18,814 nucleotides of DNA. It comes from Blastococcus sp. CT_GayMR20 (lineage in GTDB: Bacteria > Actinomycetota > Actinomycetes > Mycobacteriales > Geodermatophilaceae). Below are positions 6,583-14,389 of this stretch, in pieces. The notes beneath the pieces were generated by a model that worked only from the letters and a program-made list of their open reading frames with translations, was not told the origin of the DNA and made no database searches. The stretch is from the NCBI RefSeq assembly GCF_004570345.1, contig NZ_SPQM01000098.1, forward strand, positions 1 to 18,814, read 5' to 3'. The position numbers were made by a program, and so were the translations under genes. Each line of letters starts with the position of its first letter. Positions within the stretch are counted from its first letter, which is position 1.

Positions 6583-7370
6583 CCGCCACCACGGTCCAGC
6601 GCCCGGCCACGCACCTGAGCCCCCGGCTCGCGGCGTCGACCGCCGGGCGGGTGCTGCGCCAGCTCCGGCACGACCACCGCACCGTGGCGATGCTGCTGGT
6701 TCTCCCCAGCCTGCTGCTCGGGCTGCTCTACCTGCTGTGGAAGGACCTGCCGACGCTCCCCGGTCAGCCGAGCACCTTCGACCGGGTGGGCCTCACGATG
6801 CTCGGCATCTTCCCCTTCGTCGTGATGTTCCTCGTCACGAGCATCGCGATGCTCCGGGAACGCACCTCCGGCACGCTCGAGCGGCTGCTCACCACACCGC
6901 TCGCCCGCCTCGACCTGCTGCTGGGCTATGGGCTGGCCTTCGGGCTCGCCGCGGCCCTGCAGGCGGTGATCACGGTGACCGTCGCGACGACCGTCTACGA
7001 CCTCGACGTCGCCGGCTCCATCTGGCTCGTCGTCCTCATCGCCGTCGTCGACGCCGTCCTGGGGGTGGCCCTCGGGCTGCTCGCCAGTGCCTTCGCCCGC
7101 AGCGAGTTCCAGGCGGTGCAGTTCATGCCGGTGATCGTGCTGCCGCAGTTCTTCCTCTGCGGTCTGCTCGTCGCCCGCGACCAGATGGCCGGCTGGCTGC
7201 AGGCGATCAGCGACGTCCTCCCGCTGACCTACGCCGTCGAGGCGCTCCGGGAGGTCGGCAGGTCCGCGGCCGAGACCGGCATCATGTGGCGGGACATCGC
7301 CATCGTGGCCGGTGCCGCCCTGCTCGCCCTCGCGCTCGCGGCGGCGACCCTCCGGAGGAGGACCACCTGA
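6579..7370 (+). CDS. ABC-2 type permease of the drug-efflux transporter
   Basis: 263 residues with about six hydrophobic segments: around 40-55, 72-92, 115-140, 143-170, 176-198 and 238-258. A cytoplasmic N-terminus of about 35 residues precedes them. The stretch RERTSGTLERLLTTPLARLDLLLGY after the second segment is the typical ABC-2 coupling loop that contacts the ATPase, and LPLTYAVEALRE near 220 is also characteristic. Two subunits should assemble with two copies of the ATPase. The start overlaps the ATPase stop by four bases, and the end carries the GGAGGAGG used by the following regulator. Confidence 0.92.
   Translation: MTATTVQRPATHLSPRLAASTAGRVLRQLRHDHRTVAMLLVLPSLLLGLLYLLWKDLPTLPGQPSTFDRVGLTMLGIFPFVVMFLVTSIAMLRERTSGTLERLLTTPLARLDLLLGYGLAFGLAAALQAVITVTVATTVYDLDVAGSIWLVVLIAVVDAVLGVALGLLASAFARSEFQAVQFMPVIVLPQFFLCGLLVARDQMAGWLQAISDVLPLTYAVEALREVGRSAAETGIMWRDIAIVAGAALLALALAAATLRRRTT
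7354..7369 (+). promoter_or_regulatory. Ribosome binding site that fixes a CTG start
   Basis: GGAGGAGG at 7354-7361 is a near-perfect Shine-Dalgarno sequence. Five nt downstream is CTG (7367-7369), which overlaps the permease stop codon as CTGA. No ATG, GTG or TTG lies in the regulator frame between here and the middle of its DNA-binding domain. Confidence 0.7.
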
Positions 7371-7984
7371 GCACCGCGCAACCCGCTCGACGGTCGGGAC
7401 GGCGCCCCGGGAACCCCGACACCCGGGACGCCGTCCTCACGGCGGCCAGGGCCGCGTTCGCCGAGCGCGGGTTCGACGGCGCCACCATCCGCGGGATCGC
7501 CACGGCCGCGGGCGTGGACCCGGCGCTGGTGCACCACTACTTCGGCAACAAGGACAAGCTGTTCCTGGCCGCCGTCCACGCGCCGGCGAACCCCGCCGAC
7601 TTCCTGCCCGAGGTCCTTGCGGGCGGGCGGGCCAACCTCGGCGAGAACGTCGTCCGGATGCTCCTGCGCGTCTGGGACGGGCCGATGCAGCCGGCCGCCC
7701 TCGCGCTGGTCCGTTCCGCCGTCGGCAACGAGTGGACGGCGAAGCTCCTGCGGGAGTTCCTCGTGACCCAGGTGCTGCGGCGGGTCGTGGGCACTCTCGA
7801 CATGCCCGCCCGTGAGCGCGAGGTCCGTGGGGCGCTGGCCGCCTCGCAGCTCATCGGCCTGGTCATGGGCCGCTACGTGCTGAAGCTCGAGCCACTGGCC
7901 TCGGCACAGCCCACGTGGCTCATCGAGACGATCGGCCCGAACGTGCAGCGATACCTGACCGGCGACATCGACCTGCCACGCTAG
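7367..7984 (+). CDS. TetR-family transcriptional regulator of the ABC efflux operon (CTG start)
   Basis: 205 residues. The N-terminal TetR domain is clear: TRDAVLTAARAAFAERGFDGATIRGIA continues into GVDPALVHHYFGNKDKLF, with the helix-turn-helix at about 39-60. The C-terminal half (about 70-200) is the ligand-binding and dimerisation domain, resembling the type in which PVLALVRSA-like and VxGLVMGRYV segments are conserved. It probably represses its own operon through the dyad at 5813-5832 and releases when the exported compound binds. The start is inferred to be CTG 7367. The frame runs open upstream to a GTG near 7287, but that would add a meaningless translation of permease DNA. The TAG stop shares the tetranucleotide CTAG with the convergent thioesterase stop. 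Confidence 0.9.
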   Translation: MSTAQPARRSGRRPGNPDTRDAVLTAARAAFAERGFDGATIRGIATAAGVDPALVHHYFGNKDKLFLAAVHAPANPADFLPEVLAGGRANLGENVVRMLLRVWDGPMQPAALALVRSAVGNEWTAKLLREFLVTQVLRRVVGTLDMPAREREVRGALAASQLIGLVMGRYVLKLEPLASAQPTWLIETIGPNVQRYLTGDIDLPR

Positions 7985-8838
7985 CCCCGCGGCGTGCGGG
8001 CCAGCTGGCGGCTCTGGGCGACCAGGCGGCCGGTGGAGTCCCAGATCCGGTAGTCCTCGTCGGCCCAGCCATCGGCGATCTCGCTGGAGCGCGCCTCGAC
8101 CAGGCACCAGCCCGGCGCCGGCAGTGCCCGCACCAGCACCTGGAGCTGGACCGTCGGCGCCCAGCCGAGGTTGCCCAGGGCGAAGCTGGTCGGCGGCAGG
8201 GCGTCGGCGAAGGTGACCAGGGCCAGCGGGTCGGGCTCGCGGCCGTCGGTGAACCGCATCCACGCGCGCAGCACCGGCTCCCCCGACGGCTGGCCGAACG
8301 CCCAGCCGGCCGTGGCGATGTCCAGCCGGGTGTCGACGCGCAACGACAGGCCCGGCACCTGCACCCCGGGCGGGGCCAGGTGCCGGTGCTCGGCGAGGGA
8401 GAAGCACTCCTCGACCGGAGGGACGTCGGGCATGGGCTCGGCATAGGCGGACGGGTGGGAGCCGAGCGTCGCCGTCGTCACCTGGACCGTGAGCGCCGGA
8501 CCGCCGTCGTCGGCGAGGGTCACCAGGGAGTGGGCGAGGGTCCGGCCGGCCGGACCGGACTGCACGGACAGGGTGGCGGGGCCGGCCGCCGGCGCGCGGA
8601 GGTAGCTGGCAGCCAGCCCCACCGCGTGGGGGTGCGGGCTCTCCAGCACCGCGGCCCGCGCGGCCACCGACAGCAGGTAGCCGCCGTTGAGGATGCCGCC
8701 GCCGACGTCCCAGCCGGGATCGAGCTCGGTGATCAGGCCACCGCCCTCGGTCCTCCGGACGGTGGTGGCGGCGTCGAACGCGAACTGATCCTGCTGATCC
8801 TGCGGCACGCCGACCAGGGTGCCAGGGTGGCTTCCCAT
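7981..8838 (-). CDS. Acyl-CoA thioesterase family protein (TesB-like, double hotdog)
   Basis: 285 residues. Two hotdog-fold repeats are recognisable: the N-terminal one contains GGGILNGGYLLSVAARA (48-62, with the NGGY typical of this subfamily), and the C-terminal one contains GEPVLRAWMRF, LGWAPTVQLQVLVRALP, and a final DEDYRIWDSTGRLVAQSRQLA. Members hydrolyse acyl-CoA thioesters; the acyl substrate is unknown and the catalytic residues are poorly defined in this branch. Start: ATG 8838 shares CATG with the divergent reductase. An internal GTG at 8808 (followed by PQDQQDQFAFD) is a credible alternative. The Shine-Dalgarno is weak for both. It is convergent with the TetR gene, with overlapping stop codons. 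Confidence 0.83.
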   Translation of the reverse strand: MGSHPGTLVGVPQDQQDQFAFDAATTVRRTEGGGLITELDPGWDVGGGILNGGYLLSVAARAAVLESPHPHAVGLAASYLRAPAAGPATLSVQSGPAGRTLAHSLVTLADDGGPALTVQVTTATLGSHPSAYAEPMPDVPPVEECFSLAEHRHLAPPGVQVPGLSLRVDTRLDIATAGWAFGQPSGEPVLRAWMRFTDGREPDPLALVTFADALPPTSFALGNLGWAPTVQLQVLVRALPAPGWCLVEARSSEIADGWADEDYRIWDSTGRLVAQSRQLARTPRG

Positions 8839-9820
8839 GGATCACACGCACCTCGGCCGCAGCGGCCTCACGGTCTCCCGCCTGTGCCTGGGCACCATGA
8901 ACTTCGGCTGGAAGACCGAGGAGGCCGACTCGCACGCGATCATGGACCGCGCGCACACCGAGGGCGTCAACTTCTTCGACACTGCCAACGTCTACGGCTT
9001 CGACGCCGGCAAGGGGCGCACCGAGGAGGTGCTGGGCACCTGGTTCGCCCAGGGCGGCGAGCGGCGCGAGAAGACGGTGCTCGCGACCAAGGTCTACGGC
9101 TCGATGACGGACTGGCCCAACGACACCTTCCTGTCGGCCCGCAACATCGTCCGGGCGTGCGAGGGGTCCCTGCGCCGGATGCGGACCGACTGGATCGACC
9201 TGTACCAGTTCCACCACGTCGACCTGCGCACGCCGTGGGAGGAGATCTGGCAGGCCTGCGAGACGCTCGTCGCCCAGGGCAAGGTGCTCTACGTCGGCTC
9301 GTCCAACCACGCGGCCTGGCAGATCGTGGCGGCCAACGAGACGGCCTCCCGCCGCAACTTTCAGGGTCTGGTCAGCGAGCAGTCGCACTACAACCTGCTC
9401 ACCCGGCACGTGGAGCTGGAGGTGGTCCCTGCCGCCCAGCACTACGGCGTCGGGATCATCCCGTGGAGCCCGCTCGCCGGCGGCCTCCTGGCCGGGGTGC
9501 TGGAGAAGGCCGGCTCGGATGACGGAGGCGGCGGCCGGCGCAACGAGGAGCGCAACCAGAAGCGGGTGGAGAAGCACCGCCCGGCCCTCGAGCAGTACGA
9601 GGCGTTCTGCCGAGAGCTCGGTCGCGCGCCGGCGGACGTCGGCCTGGCCTGGCTGCTGCACCAGCCGGCGGTGACCGCACCGATCGTCGGTCCGAGGACC
9701 ATGGAACAGTTCTCGGGGTCGCTGGCCGCCCTCGACGTCGGGCTCGACGAGGCGGCCCTTGCCCGGCTGGACGAGATCTTCCCGGGCTACGAGGCCGCGC
9801 CCATGGAGTACGCCTGGTGA
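8837..9820 (+). CDS. Aldo/keto reductase
   Basis: 327 residues, the usual length of the family. The NADPH-dependent TIM-barrel enzyme reduces aldehydes or ketones. The catalytic tetrad is visible: Asp48 and Tyr53 (FFDTANVYG), Lys85 (LATKV), His126 (LYQFHHVD). The stretch VGSSNHAAWQ and the C-terminal PIVGPRTMEQFSGSLAALDVGL form the cofactor site. It has the GSD...GGGR...NEERNQKRVEKHR insertion seen in many actinobacterial members near residue 230. Start: ATG 8837 with AGGGTGG about 7 nt upstream; a GTG at 8819 in the same frame lacks a ribosome binding site. The start codon overlaps the divergent thioesterase start. The physiological substrate cannot be deduced. Confidence 0.92.
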   Translation: MDHTHLGRSGLTVSRLCLGTMNFGWKTEEADSHAIMDRAHTEGVNFFDTANVYGFDAGKGRTEEVLGTWFAQGGERREKTVLATKVYGSMTDWPNDTFLSARNIVRACEGSLRRMRTDWIDLYQFHHVDLRTPWEEIWQACETLVAQGKVLYVGSSNHAAWQIVAANETASRRNFQGLVSEQSHYNLLTRHVELEVVPAAQHYGVGIIPWSPLAGGLLAGVLEKAGSDDGGGGRRNEERNQKRVEKHRPALEQYEAFCRELGRAPADVGLAWLLHQPAVTAPIVGPRTMEQFSGSLAALDVGLDEAALARLDEIFPGYEAAPMEYAW

Positions 9821-9821
9821 G

Positions 9822-10385
9822 TCAGCCGACCGGCCAGGCGCTGAGCGTCTCGTACGTCGGCTTGGGACCGAGGTGGCTCTCCAGCAGCCGCACCTCGGTC
9901 ACCGCCCACGCCGGTCCCCGGTAGTGCGCCAGCCGGTCGGTCAGCGCACCGTCGGCGGGCCGGCCCGGCCGCCATCGCCCGAGGGTGAGGTGCGGCCGGA
10001 ACGGCCGGTCCTCCACGGGCAGATCGAGCGACCGGGCGGCGGCCGACAGCCGGCCGGCCAGCTCGACGAGCGGCCGGACGTCGCCGTCCAGGCCGGCCCA
10101 GGCCACCTGGGGACGACGGAGCGAGCCGAACCGCCCGCCGCCGAACAGCCACAGGGTCATCGGGGGGGCGGTGGCCACCGCCGGCCCGGCCGCGGCCGCG
10201 AGGCGCGGGACGTGCTCGTCGGCCACCCTGCCCAGGAACAGCAGGGTGAGGTGCCAGCGCTCGGGCGCGGTCCAGCTCGGCGCCCCGGGCGCATCGCGGA
10301 GGGGGTCCACGGCACGATCGAGGTCGGCGAGTGCCCCGACCGGTGGATCGACGGCGAAGAAGAGCCGGCGGCCCGGCGGGCTCAG
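9822..10385 (-). CDS. thpR: RNA 2',3'-cyclic phosphodiesterase / 2'-5' RNA ligase family (ThpR-like), CTG start
   Basis: 187 residues. The two HxTx motifs of the 2H phosphoesterase fold are present: WHLTLLFLG (His45, Thr47) and RPHLTLGR (His132, Thr134), 87 residues apart. Family members open 2',3'-cyclic phosphates on RNA ends, and in vitro can join 2'-5' ends. The family-typical N-terminus RRLFFAVDPP lies upstream of the first conventional start (GTG 10310), so the gene must begin earlier. The only reasonable codon is CTG 10383-10385, overlapping the upstream gene's stop as CTGA and preceded by GGCGGTG with a 5-nt spacer. A 1-nt gap separates its stop from that of the convergent reductase. 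Confidence 0.82.
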   Translation of the reverse strand: MSPPGRRLFFAVDPPVGALADLDRAVDPLRDAPGAPSWTAPERWHLTLLFLGRVADEHVPRLAAAAGPAVATAPPMTLWLFGGGRFGSLRRPQVAWAGLDGDVRPLVELAGRLSAAARSLDLPVEDRPFRPHLTLGRWRPGRPADGALTDRLAHYRGPAWAVTEVRLLESHLGPKPTYETLSAWPVG

Positions 10386-10768
10386 GCGCGCACCGCCAGC
10401 CCGGCTCCTTCGAGATGCGCGAGGAGGCGGAAGCGCTCGACGTCGCGCGCGGGGCCGTCGGGCGTCGTCCGCAGTTCGTGTTCGATGTCCAGGAGCGCGG
10501 CAGCCTCCACGAGCACGTCGTCGTAGGCGGCGGCCAGTGCGCGGCGGCGGGCCATGGGGGCGCCGGCAGGGACCAGGGACAGCTGACGGGCGAGGCGGCG
10601 GACGTCGGCGGCCACCACCTGGATCGGCCGCCGCGAGGTCTCGAGTTGCCGGGCGCGGCGGGGCCGGTCCAGAAGGCGCCCCATCGCGCGGAGGAGCGGG
10701 CCGGTGCCCGCGAACACGGCTGCGACGACAGCGGTCATCGCAGCGATCTGCAGGATCGAGCCGGCCAC
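10382..10768 (-). CDS. Conserved small membrane-anchored protein of unknown function
   Basis: 128 residues from GTG 10768, or 135 from GTG 10789. I prefer 10768 because GGGGAGG lies just upstream; the longer form has no ribosome binding site. One hydrophobic segment (about 3-23, SILQIAAMTAVVAAVFAG) is followed by a basic stretch (LLDRPRRARQLETSRRPIQ) and a helical soluble domain (VVAADVRRLARQL..., ARRRALAAAYDDVLVEAAALLDI). This looks like a single-span protein with a cytoplasmic domain. I recall similar hypothetical proteins in other actinobacteria but no known function. The stop overlaps the ThpR-like CTG start, so the two are probably co-translated. Confidence 0.72.
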   Translation of the reverse strand: MAGSILQIAAMTAVVAAVFAGTGPLLRAMGRLLDRPRRARQLETSRRPIQVVAADVRRLARQLSLVPAGAPMARRRALAAAYDDVLVEAAALLDIEHELRTTPDGPARDVERFRLLAHLEGAGLAVRA

Positions 10769-10834
10769 GTCGCCTCCCCGGACCCCCACGAAGGGATGGG
10801 CGAACGGTACTCCCGCAACGGCCTGCCGTGCTGT

Positions 10835-12157
10835 TCAGCCGTTGGCCACCTGCTGGCCCGGCGTCCGCTCGGCCGTCGCCTCCTCCGCCGCGCGCAGCCG
10901 CGCCGAGGCGACCGACGTCCCCCGTTCACCGACGCGCAGCCGGAGCCGCGGTGGCGCCAGCCCGGCCTCGACCCGGATCCGACGGCCGCGGGCGAGGACG
11001 GCCGCGGCCGCGACGCCGGCCACCACGCACACCGCCCCGCCGAGGATCAGCCCCCACGGGGGGCCGAGGTGCTCGGCGATGAGGCCGATCAGCGGCGCCC
11101 CGACCGGCGTGCCGCCCATGAAGCACATGAAGTACAGCGCCATGACCCGGCCGCGCATGTGGGGGTCGACGCCGAGCTGGACGAAGCTGTTGTTGGCCAC
11201 GCTGAAGACGAGCGCCGCGGCCCCGGTGGGCACCAGGAGCGCCGCGAACGAGGCGTACCCGGGCATCAGCCCGGCGACGATCGTGAGCAGCCCGAACACC
11301 ACGGCCGAGATCACGAGGAAGCGCTGCCGGGGCCGGACGCTGCGGCGGGTCGACAGGAGGGCACCGCTCAGCGAGCCGACGGCGAAGAAGGTGGACAGCA
11401 GACCGAACGCCTCGGCGCCGAGATCGAACTGCTCCCGGGCCATCAGGGCGATGGTCACCTGGTAGTTGAACCCGAAGGTCCCGATCACGAACGCCAGCAC
11501 CATCGCCAGGACGAGGTCCGGGTGCGCCCACGTGTAGGCCAGCCCCTCGCGCAGCTGCCCCCCCGCACGGGCGACCGGCGGGCTCGGCCGCAGCTCCGCG
11601 GCGCGCATCCCGGCGAGCGCTGCGATCGTGAAGGCGAAGCTGGCCGCGTTGACGAAGAAGGCCGGTGCCGTGTTGCCCGAGGCGGCGGCGATCAGCAGGC
11701 CGGCGAGCGACGGCCCCACCAGGCGGGCGCCGTTGAAGATCGTGGAATTGAGGCTCACCGCGTTCGCGAGCAGGTCGGGGCCCACCATCTCGGAGACGAA
11801 GGCCTGACGGACCGGGGCGTCGATCGCCGCGACGGCGCCGAGCCCGCCGGCGAGGACGAACACGTGCCAGAGGGCAACGGCATCGGTGGCCACGAGGACA
11901 CCGAGGACCAGGGCGAGCACGCCCATCAGCGCCTGGGTGACGATCAGGAGCCGACGCTTGGCGTAGCGGTCGGCCAGCACGCCGCCGTACATGCTCAGCA
12001 GCAGCGTCGGACCGAACTGCAGCGCGGTGATCAGGCCGAGCGCGATGCCGCTGTCGCCGGAGAGCTGCAGCACCAGCCAGTCCTGGCCGATGCGCTGCAT
12101 CCAGGTGCCGGTGAGGCTGACCAGGTTCGCCGAGGCGTAGATCCGGAAGTTGCGCAC
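10835..12157 (-). CDS. MFS transporter (DHA3-like efflux pump)
   Basis: 440 residues from GTG 12157, with about 12 hydrophobic segments. The opening NFRIYASANLVSLTGTWMQRIGQDWLVLQLS and the loop 2-3 motif A GGVLADRYAKRRLL (58-71) are typical of DHA3-type MFS exporters. It lies directly downstream of a MarR gene on the same strand, a common drug-efflux arrangement; the substrate is unknown. Start uncertainty: relatives usually carry a short 'S.FRALRVRNFR' leader, and that sequence is encoded upstream of the GTG. The frame is open to a TGA at 12212-12214, with ACG 12209-12211 as the first codon after it, 5 nt from GGGTGA. The true protein may be 18 residues longer. Confidence 0.88.
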   Translation of the reverse strand: MRNFRIYASANLVSLTGTWMQRIGQDWLVLQLSGDSGIALGLITALQFGPTLLLSMYGGVLADRYAKRRLLIVTQALMGVLALVLGVLVATDAVALWHVFVLAGGLGAVAAIDAPVRQAFVSEMVGPDLLANAVSLNSTIFNGARLVGPSLAGLLIAAASGNTAPAFFVNAASFAFTIAALAGMRAAELRPSPPVARAGGQLREGLAYTWAHPDLVLAMVLAFVIGTFGFNYQVTIALMAREQFDLGAEAFGLLSTFFAVGSLSGALLSTRRSVRPRQRFLVISAVVFGLLTIVAGLMPGYASFAALLVPTGAAALVFSVANNSFVQLGVDPHMRGRVMALYFMCFMGGTPVGAPLIGLIAEHLGPPWGLILGGAVCVVAGVAAAAVLARGRRIRVEAGLAPPRLRLRVGERGTSVASARLRAAEEATAERTPGQQVANG

Positions 12158-12216
12158 CCGGAGGGCGCGGAACGACCCGGATCGGTGCTCGTCGCTGCGG
12201 TCAGTACTCGTTCAGG

Positions 12217-12651
12217 TCACCCACTGGCCAGCTTGTCGATGATGACCGCGGCCTCGCGGAGCACCTCGCGCTCCTCCGGCGCCAGTTCGTGCAGCCGTTC
12301 GCTCAGCCACGCCTCGCGGGCGCGCGCCTCGGCGGACAGGAGTTCGTCGGCAGCCGGCGTCAGGCCGATGATCACCTGCCGCCCGTCGGTGGGGTGCGGC
12401 GTGCGGGTGACCATGCCCATGCCCTCGAGCGCCACGACGACCCGCGTCATCGACGGCGGCTGGACCCGCTCGTGAGCGGCGAGCTCGCCGGGGCTCATCG
12501 GACCGTGCCGCTTGAGCGTCGACAGCGCCGCCAGGTGGGTGAGGGTCACCGAGGTGTCCACCCGCTGGTTGCGCAGCCGCCGGGAGAACCGCATGACCGC
12601 GAGGCGCAGGTCGTGCGCGAGAGCCGCCGTGTCCAGCGTCGTCCTGCTCAC
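12217..12651 (-). CDS. MarR-family transcriptional regulator
   Basis: 144 residues. A winged helix-turn-helix is visible: MSPGELAAHERVQPPSMTRVV (52-72) is the recognition region, and the wing contains TPHPTDGRQVII with the conserved Asp-x-Arg (89-91). Terminal helices provide dimerisation. MarR proteins usually repress a neighbouring transporter and dissociate on binding small aromatic ligands. The MFS gene follows 59 nt downstream of the stop (or 5 nt if that gene starts at ACG 12211). Start is GTG 12651; GGCGGGG lies about 5 nt upstream. The 39-bp gap to the purine permease holds a dyad that may be its operator. Confidence 0.92.
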   Translation of the reverse strand: MSRTTLDTAALAHDLRLAVMRFSRRLRNQRVDTSVTLTHLAALSTLKRHGPMSPGELAAHERVQPPSMTRVVVALEGMGMVTRTPHPTDGRQVIIGLTPAADELLSAEARAREAWLSERLHELAPEEREVLREAAVIIDKLASG

Positions 12652-12673
12652 CGTGCCCCGCCGTCCACGATGC

Positions 12674-12697
12674 TTAGCTTAACTCAGGATCTAGATC
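12674..12697. promoter_or_regulatory. Candidate MarR operator region
   Basis: In the short gap upstream of the MarR gene, TTAGCTTAA (12674-12682) is a TTA-N3-TAA dyad, and GATCTAGATC (12688-12697) is a perfect 10-bp palindrome reaching into the permease stop. On the minus strand TAAGCT matches TANNNT. MarR proteins bind dyads of this kind; the assignment rests only on position and symmetry. Confidence 0.35.
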
Positions 12698-14250
12698 AGC
12701 TGCTGCAACGGCTCCAGGGCGAAGTAGACGACGAACAGCAGGGCGATGACCCACATGAGCGGGTGGATGTCGCGGCGACGTCCGACCGCCATCCGGAGCA
12801 GGACGAAGCTGACGACGCCGGCACCGATCCCGTTGGTGATCGAGTAGGTGAACGGCATCAGCGCGATGGTGAGGAACGCGGGGATCACGAGGGACAGGTC
12901 GTCCCAGACCAGGTCCTTGATCTGGCTGATCAGCAGCGCACCGACGATGACCAGCACCGGCGCCGCGGCCTCCGAGGGCACCACCTGGACGAGCGGGCTG
13001 AACAGCGTCGCGATCAGGAAGAGGACGCCGGTGACCACGCTGGCGAGGCCGGTGCGCGCACCGTCGGCCACACCGGAGGCGCTCTCGATGTAGGTCGTGT
13101 TCGACGAGACGCTGCCCGCGCCACCCGCGGCCGCGGCGAGCGAGTCGACCAGCAGCACCGGCTGCGCCTTGGGCAGGTTGCGGTCCTTGTCGAGCAGGCC
13201 GCCCTCGGCGCCGACGGCGGTGACCGTCCCGACCGTGTCGAAGAAGTCCGCGATCATGATCGAGAAGACGATCAGCAGCGCGGCGAGGACGCCGATCCGG
13301 TCGAAGCCGCCGAAGAGCGAGAAGTTGCCGAGCAGCGAGAAGTCCGGGGTCGCGACGATGCTGTCGGGCAGGGTCGGCACCTGCAGCGCCCAGCCGCGCG
13401 GGTTCACGCCGTCGTCGGTGAAGGTGGGGCCGATGTCGGCGATCGCCTCGACGATGATCGCCACGACCGTGGTGGCGACGATGCCGATCAGCAGGGCGCC
13501 CTTGACCTTGCGGACGACGAGCACGCTGGTCAGCAGCAGGCCGATGACGAAGACCAGCAGCGGCCAGCCCGCGAGCTGACCGTTGATCCCGAAGCTGATC
13601 GGGACGACGCCCTCCTGGGCGCGGCGGATGAAGCCCGCGTCGACCAGCCCGATGATCGTCAGGAAGAAGCCGATGCCGACGGCGATGGACGTCTTCAGCT
13701 GCGGCGGGATGGCCTCGAACACCGCACGCCGGAAACCGGTGAGCACCAGCAGCGTGATGAGCAGGCCCTCGAGCACGATCAGGCCCATGATCTCGGGCCA
13801 GGAGAGCTGGGTGGCCGCGTAGACGGCGACGATCGCGTTGATGCCGAGCCCGGTGGCCACCGCGAACGGGTAGCGGCCGACGACACCCATGAGGATCGTC
13901 AGGACGCCGGCGAGGAGCGCGGTGACGGCGGCGACGGACGCGAAGGGCAGCGTCGTCCCGCTGATGTCGGCGCCCGACAGGATGATCGGGTTGAGCACGA
14001 CGATGTAGGCCATCGTGAAGAAGGTCGTGAGGCCACCGCGCAGCTCGCGGCTCAGCGTCGAACCCCGGACGCTGATGGCGAAGTAGCGGTCCACGCCGTT
14101 CTTCGGCCGGACCTGGGGGCCCGGGCTCCGGCGGGTGCCCACCGGGCCGTCGACGACGTCGGCAGGCGTCCCGCTGTCGGCGGTCCGGCCGCCGCGTCCA
14201 GCGGCCCCCGCCGCGCTGGAGCCCTTGGAGGGGCGGGACTTCTGAGCCAT
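12691..14250 (-). CDS. NCS2/AzgA-family purine permease (adenine, guanine or hypoxanthine uptake)
   Basis: 519 residues, 12 or more membrane segments. AzgA-type features: TTFFTMAYIVVLNP (75-88), GLGINA (134-139), FFDTVGTVTAVGAEGGLLD (336-354) and NTTYIESASGVADGARTGL (384-402). The acidic residues in FFDTVG and YIES are expected to contact the purine and the proton. It resembles purine/H+ symporters such as PbuG/AzgA. The first 50 residues are low-complexity (Gly, Ala, Ser, Arg) and cytoplasmic, longer than usual. Start ATG 14250 has GGGAG 6 nt upstream. The 151-bp gap upstream holds a small GGCCA/TGGCC hairpin (14270-14285) in the leader, but nothing resembling a purine riboswitch. It is divergent from the DUF2530 gene. 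Confidence 0.94.
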   Translation of the reverse strand: MAQKSRPSKGSSAAGAAGRGGRTADSGTPADVVDGPVGTRRSPGPQVRPKNGVDRYFAISVRGSTLSRELRGGLTTFFTMAYIVVLNPIILSGADISGTTLPFASVAAVTALLAGVLTILMGVVGRYPFAVATGLGINAIVAVYAATQLSWPEIMGLIVLEGLLITLLVLTGFRRAVFEAIPPQLKTSIAVGIGFFLTIIGLVDAGFIRRAQEGVVPISFGINGQLAGWPLLVFVIGLLLTSVLVVRKVKGALLIGIVATTVVAIIVEAIADIGPTFTDDGVNPRGWALQVPTLPDSIVATPDFSLLGNFSLFGGFDRIGVLAALLIVFSIMIADFFDTVGTVTAVGAEGGLLDKDRNLPKAQPVLLVDSLAAAAGGAGSVSSNTTYIESASGVADGARTGLASVVTGVLFLIATLFSPLVQVVPSEAAAPVLVIVGALLISQIKDLVWDDLSLVIPAFLTIALMPFTYSITNGIGAGVVSFVLLRMAVGRRRDIHPLMWVIALLFVVYFALEPLQQLI

Positions 14251-14389
14251 TAGGACTCCCGGGACGACGGGCCACTGACCTGGCCGGACGCGGAGAGGCG
14301 ACCGAACCGGGTGCGGCGGACTGGCTACGAGCGGCGACAGCGTGCCACATCGAATGCCCGTGGGGGACGAGAGTGATCGACCTGAGACC

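Noticed and set aside
7229..9661. Minus-strand open frame of about 810 codons across four genes
   Set aside because: It crosses genes on both strands and encodes Arg/Gly/Pro-rich sequence; real genes with catalytic motifs occupy the other frames.
10331..12475. Plus-strand open frame opposite the MFS and MarR genes
   Set aside because: Antisense shadow with His/Arg/Glu-rich repetitive composition.
12289..14253. Plus-strand open frame opposite the purine permease
   Set aside because: Composition rich in Asp/Arg/Gln/His caused by reading a hydrophobic membrane protein backwards.
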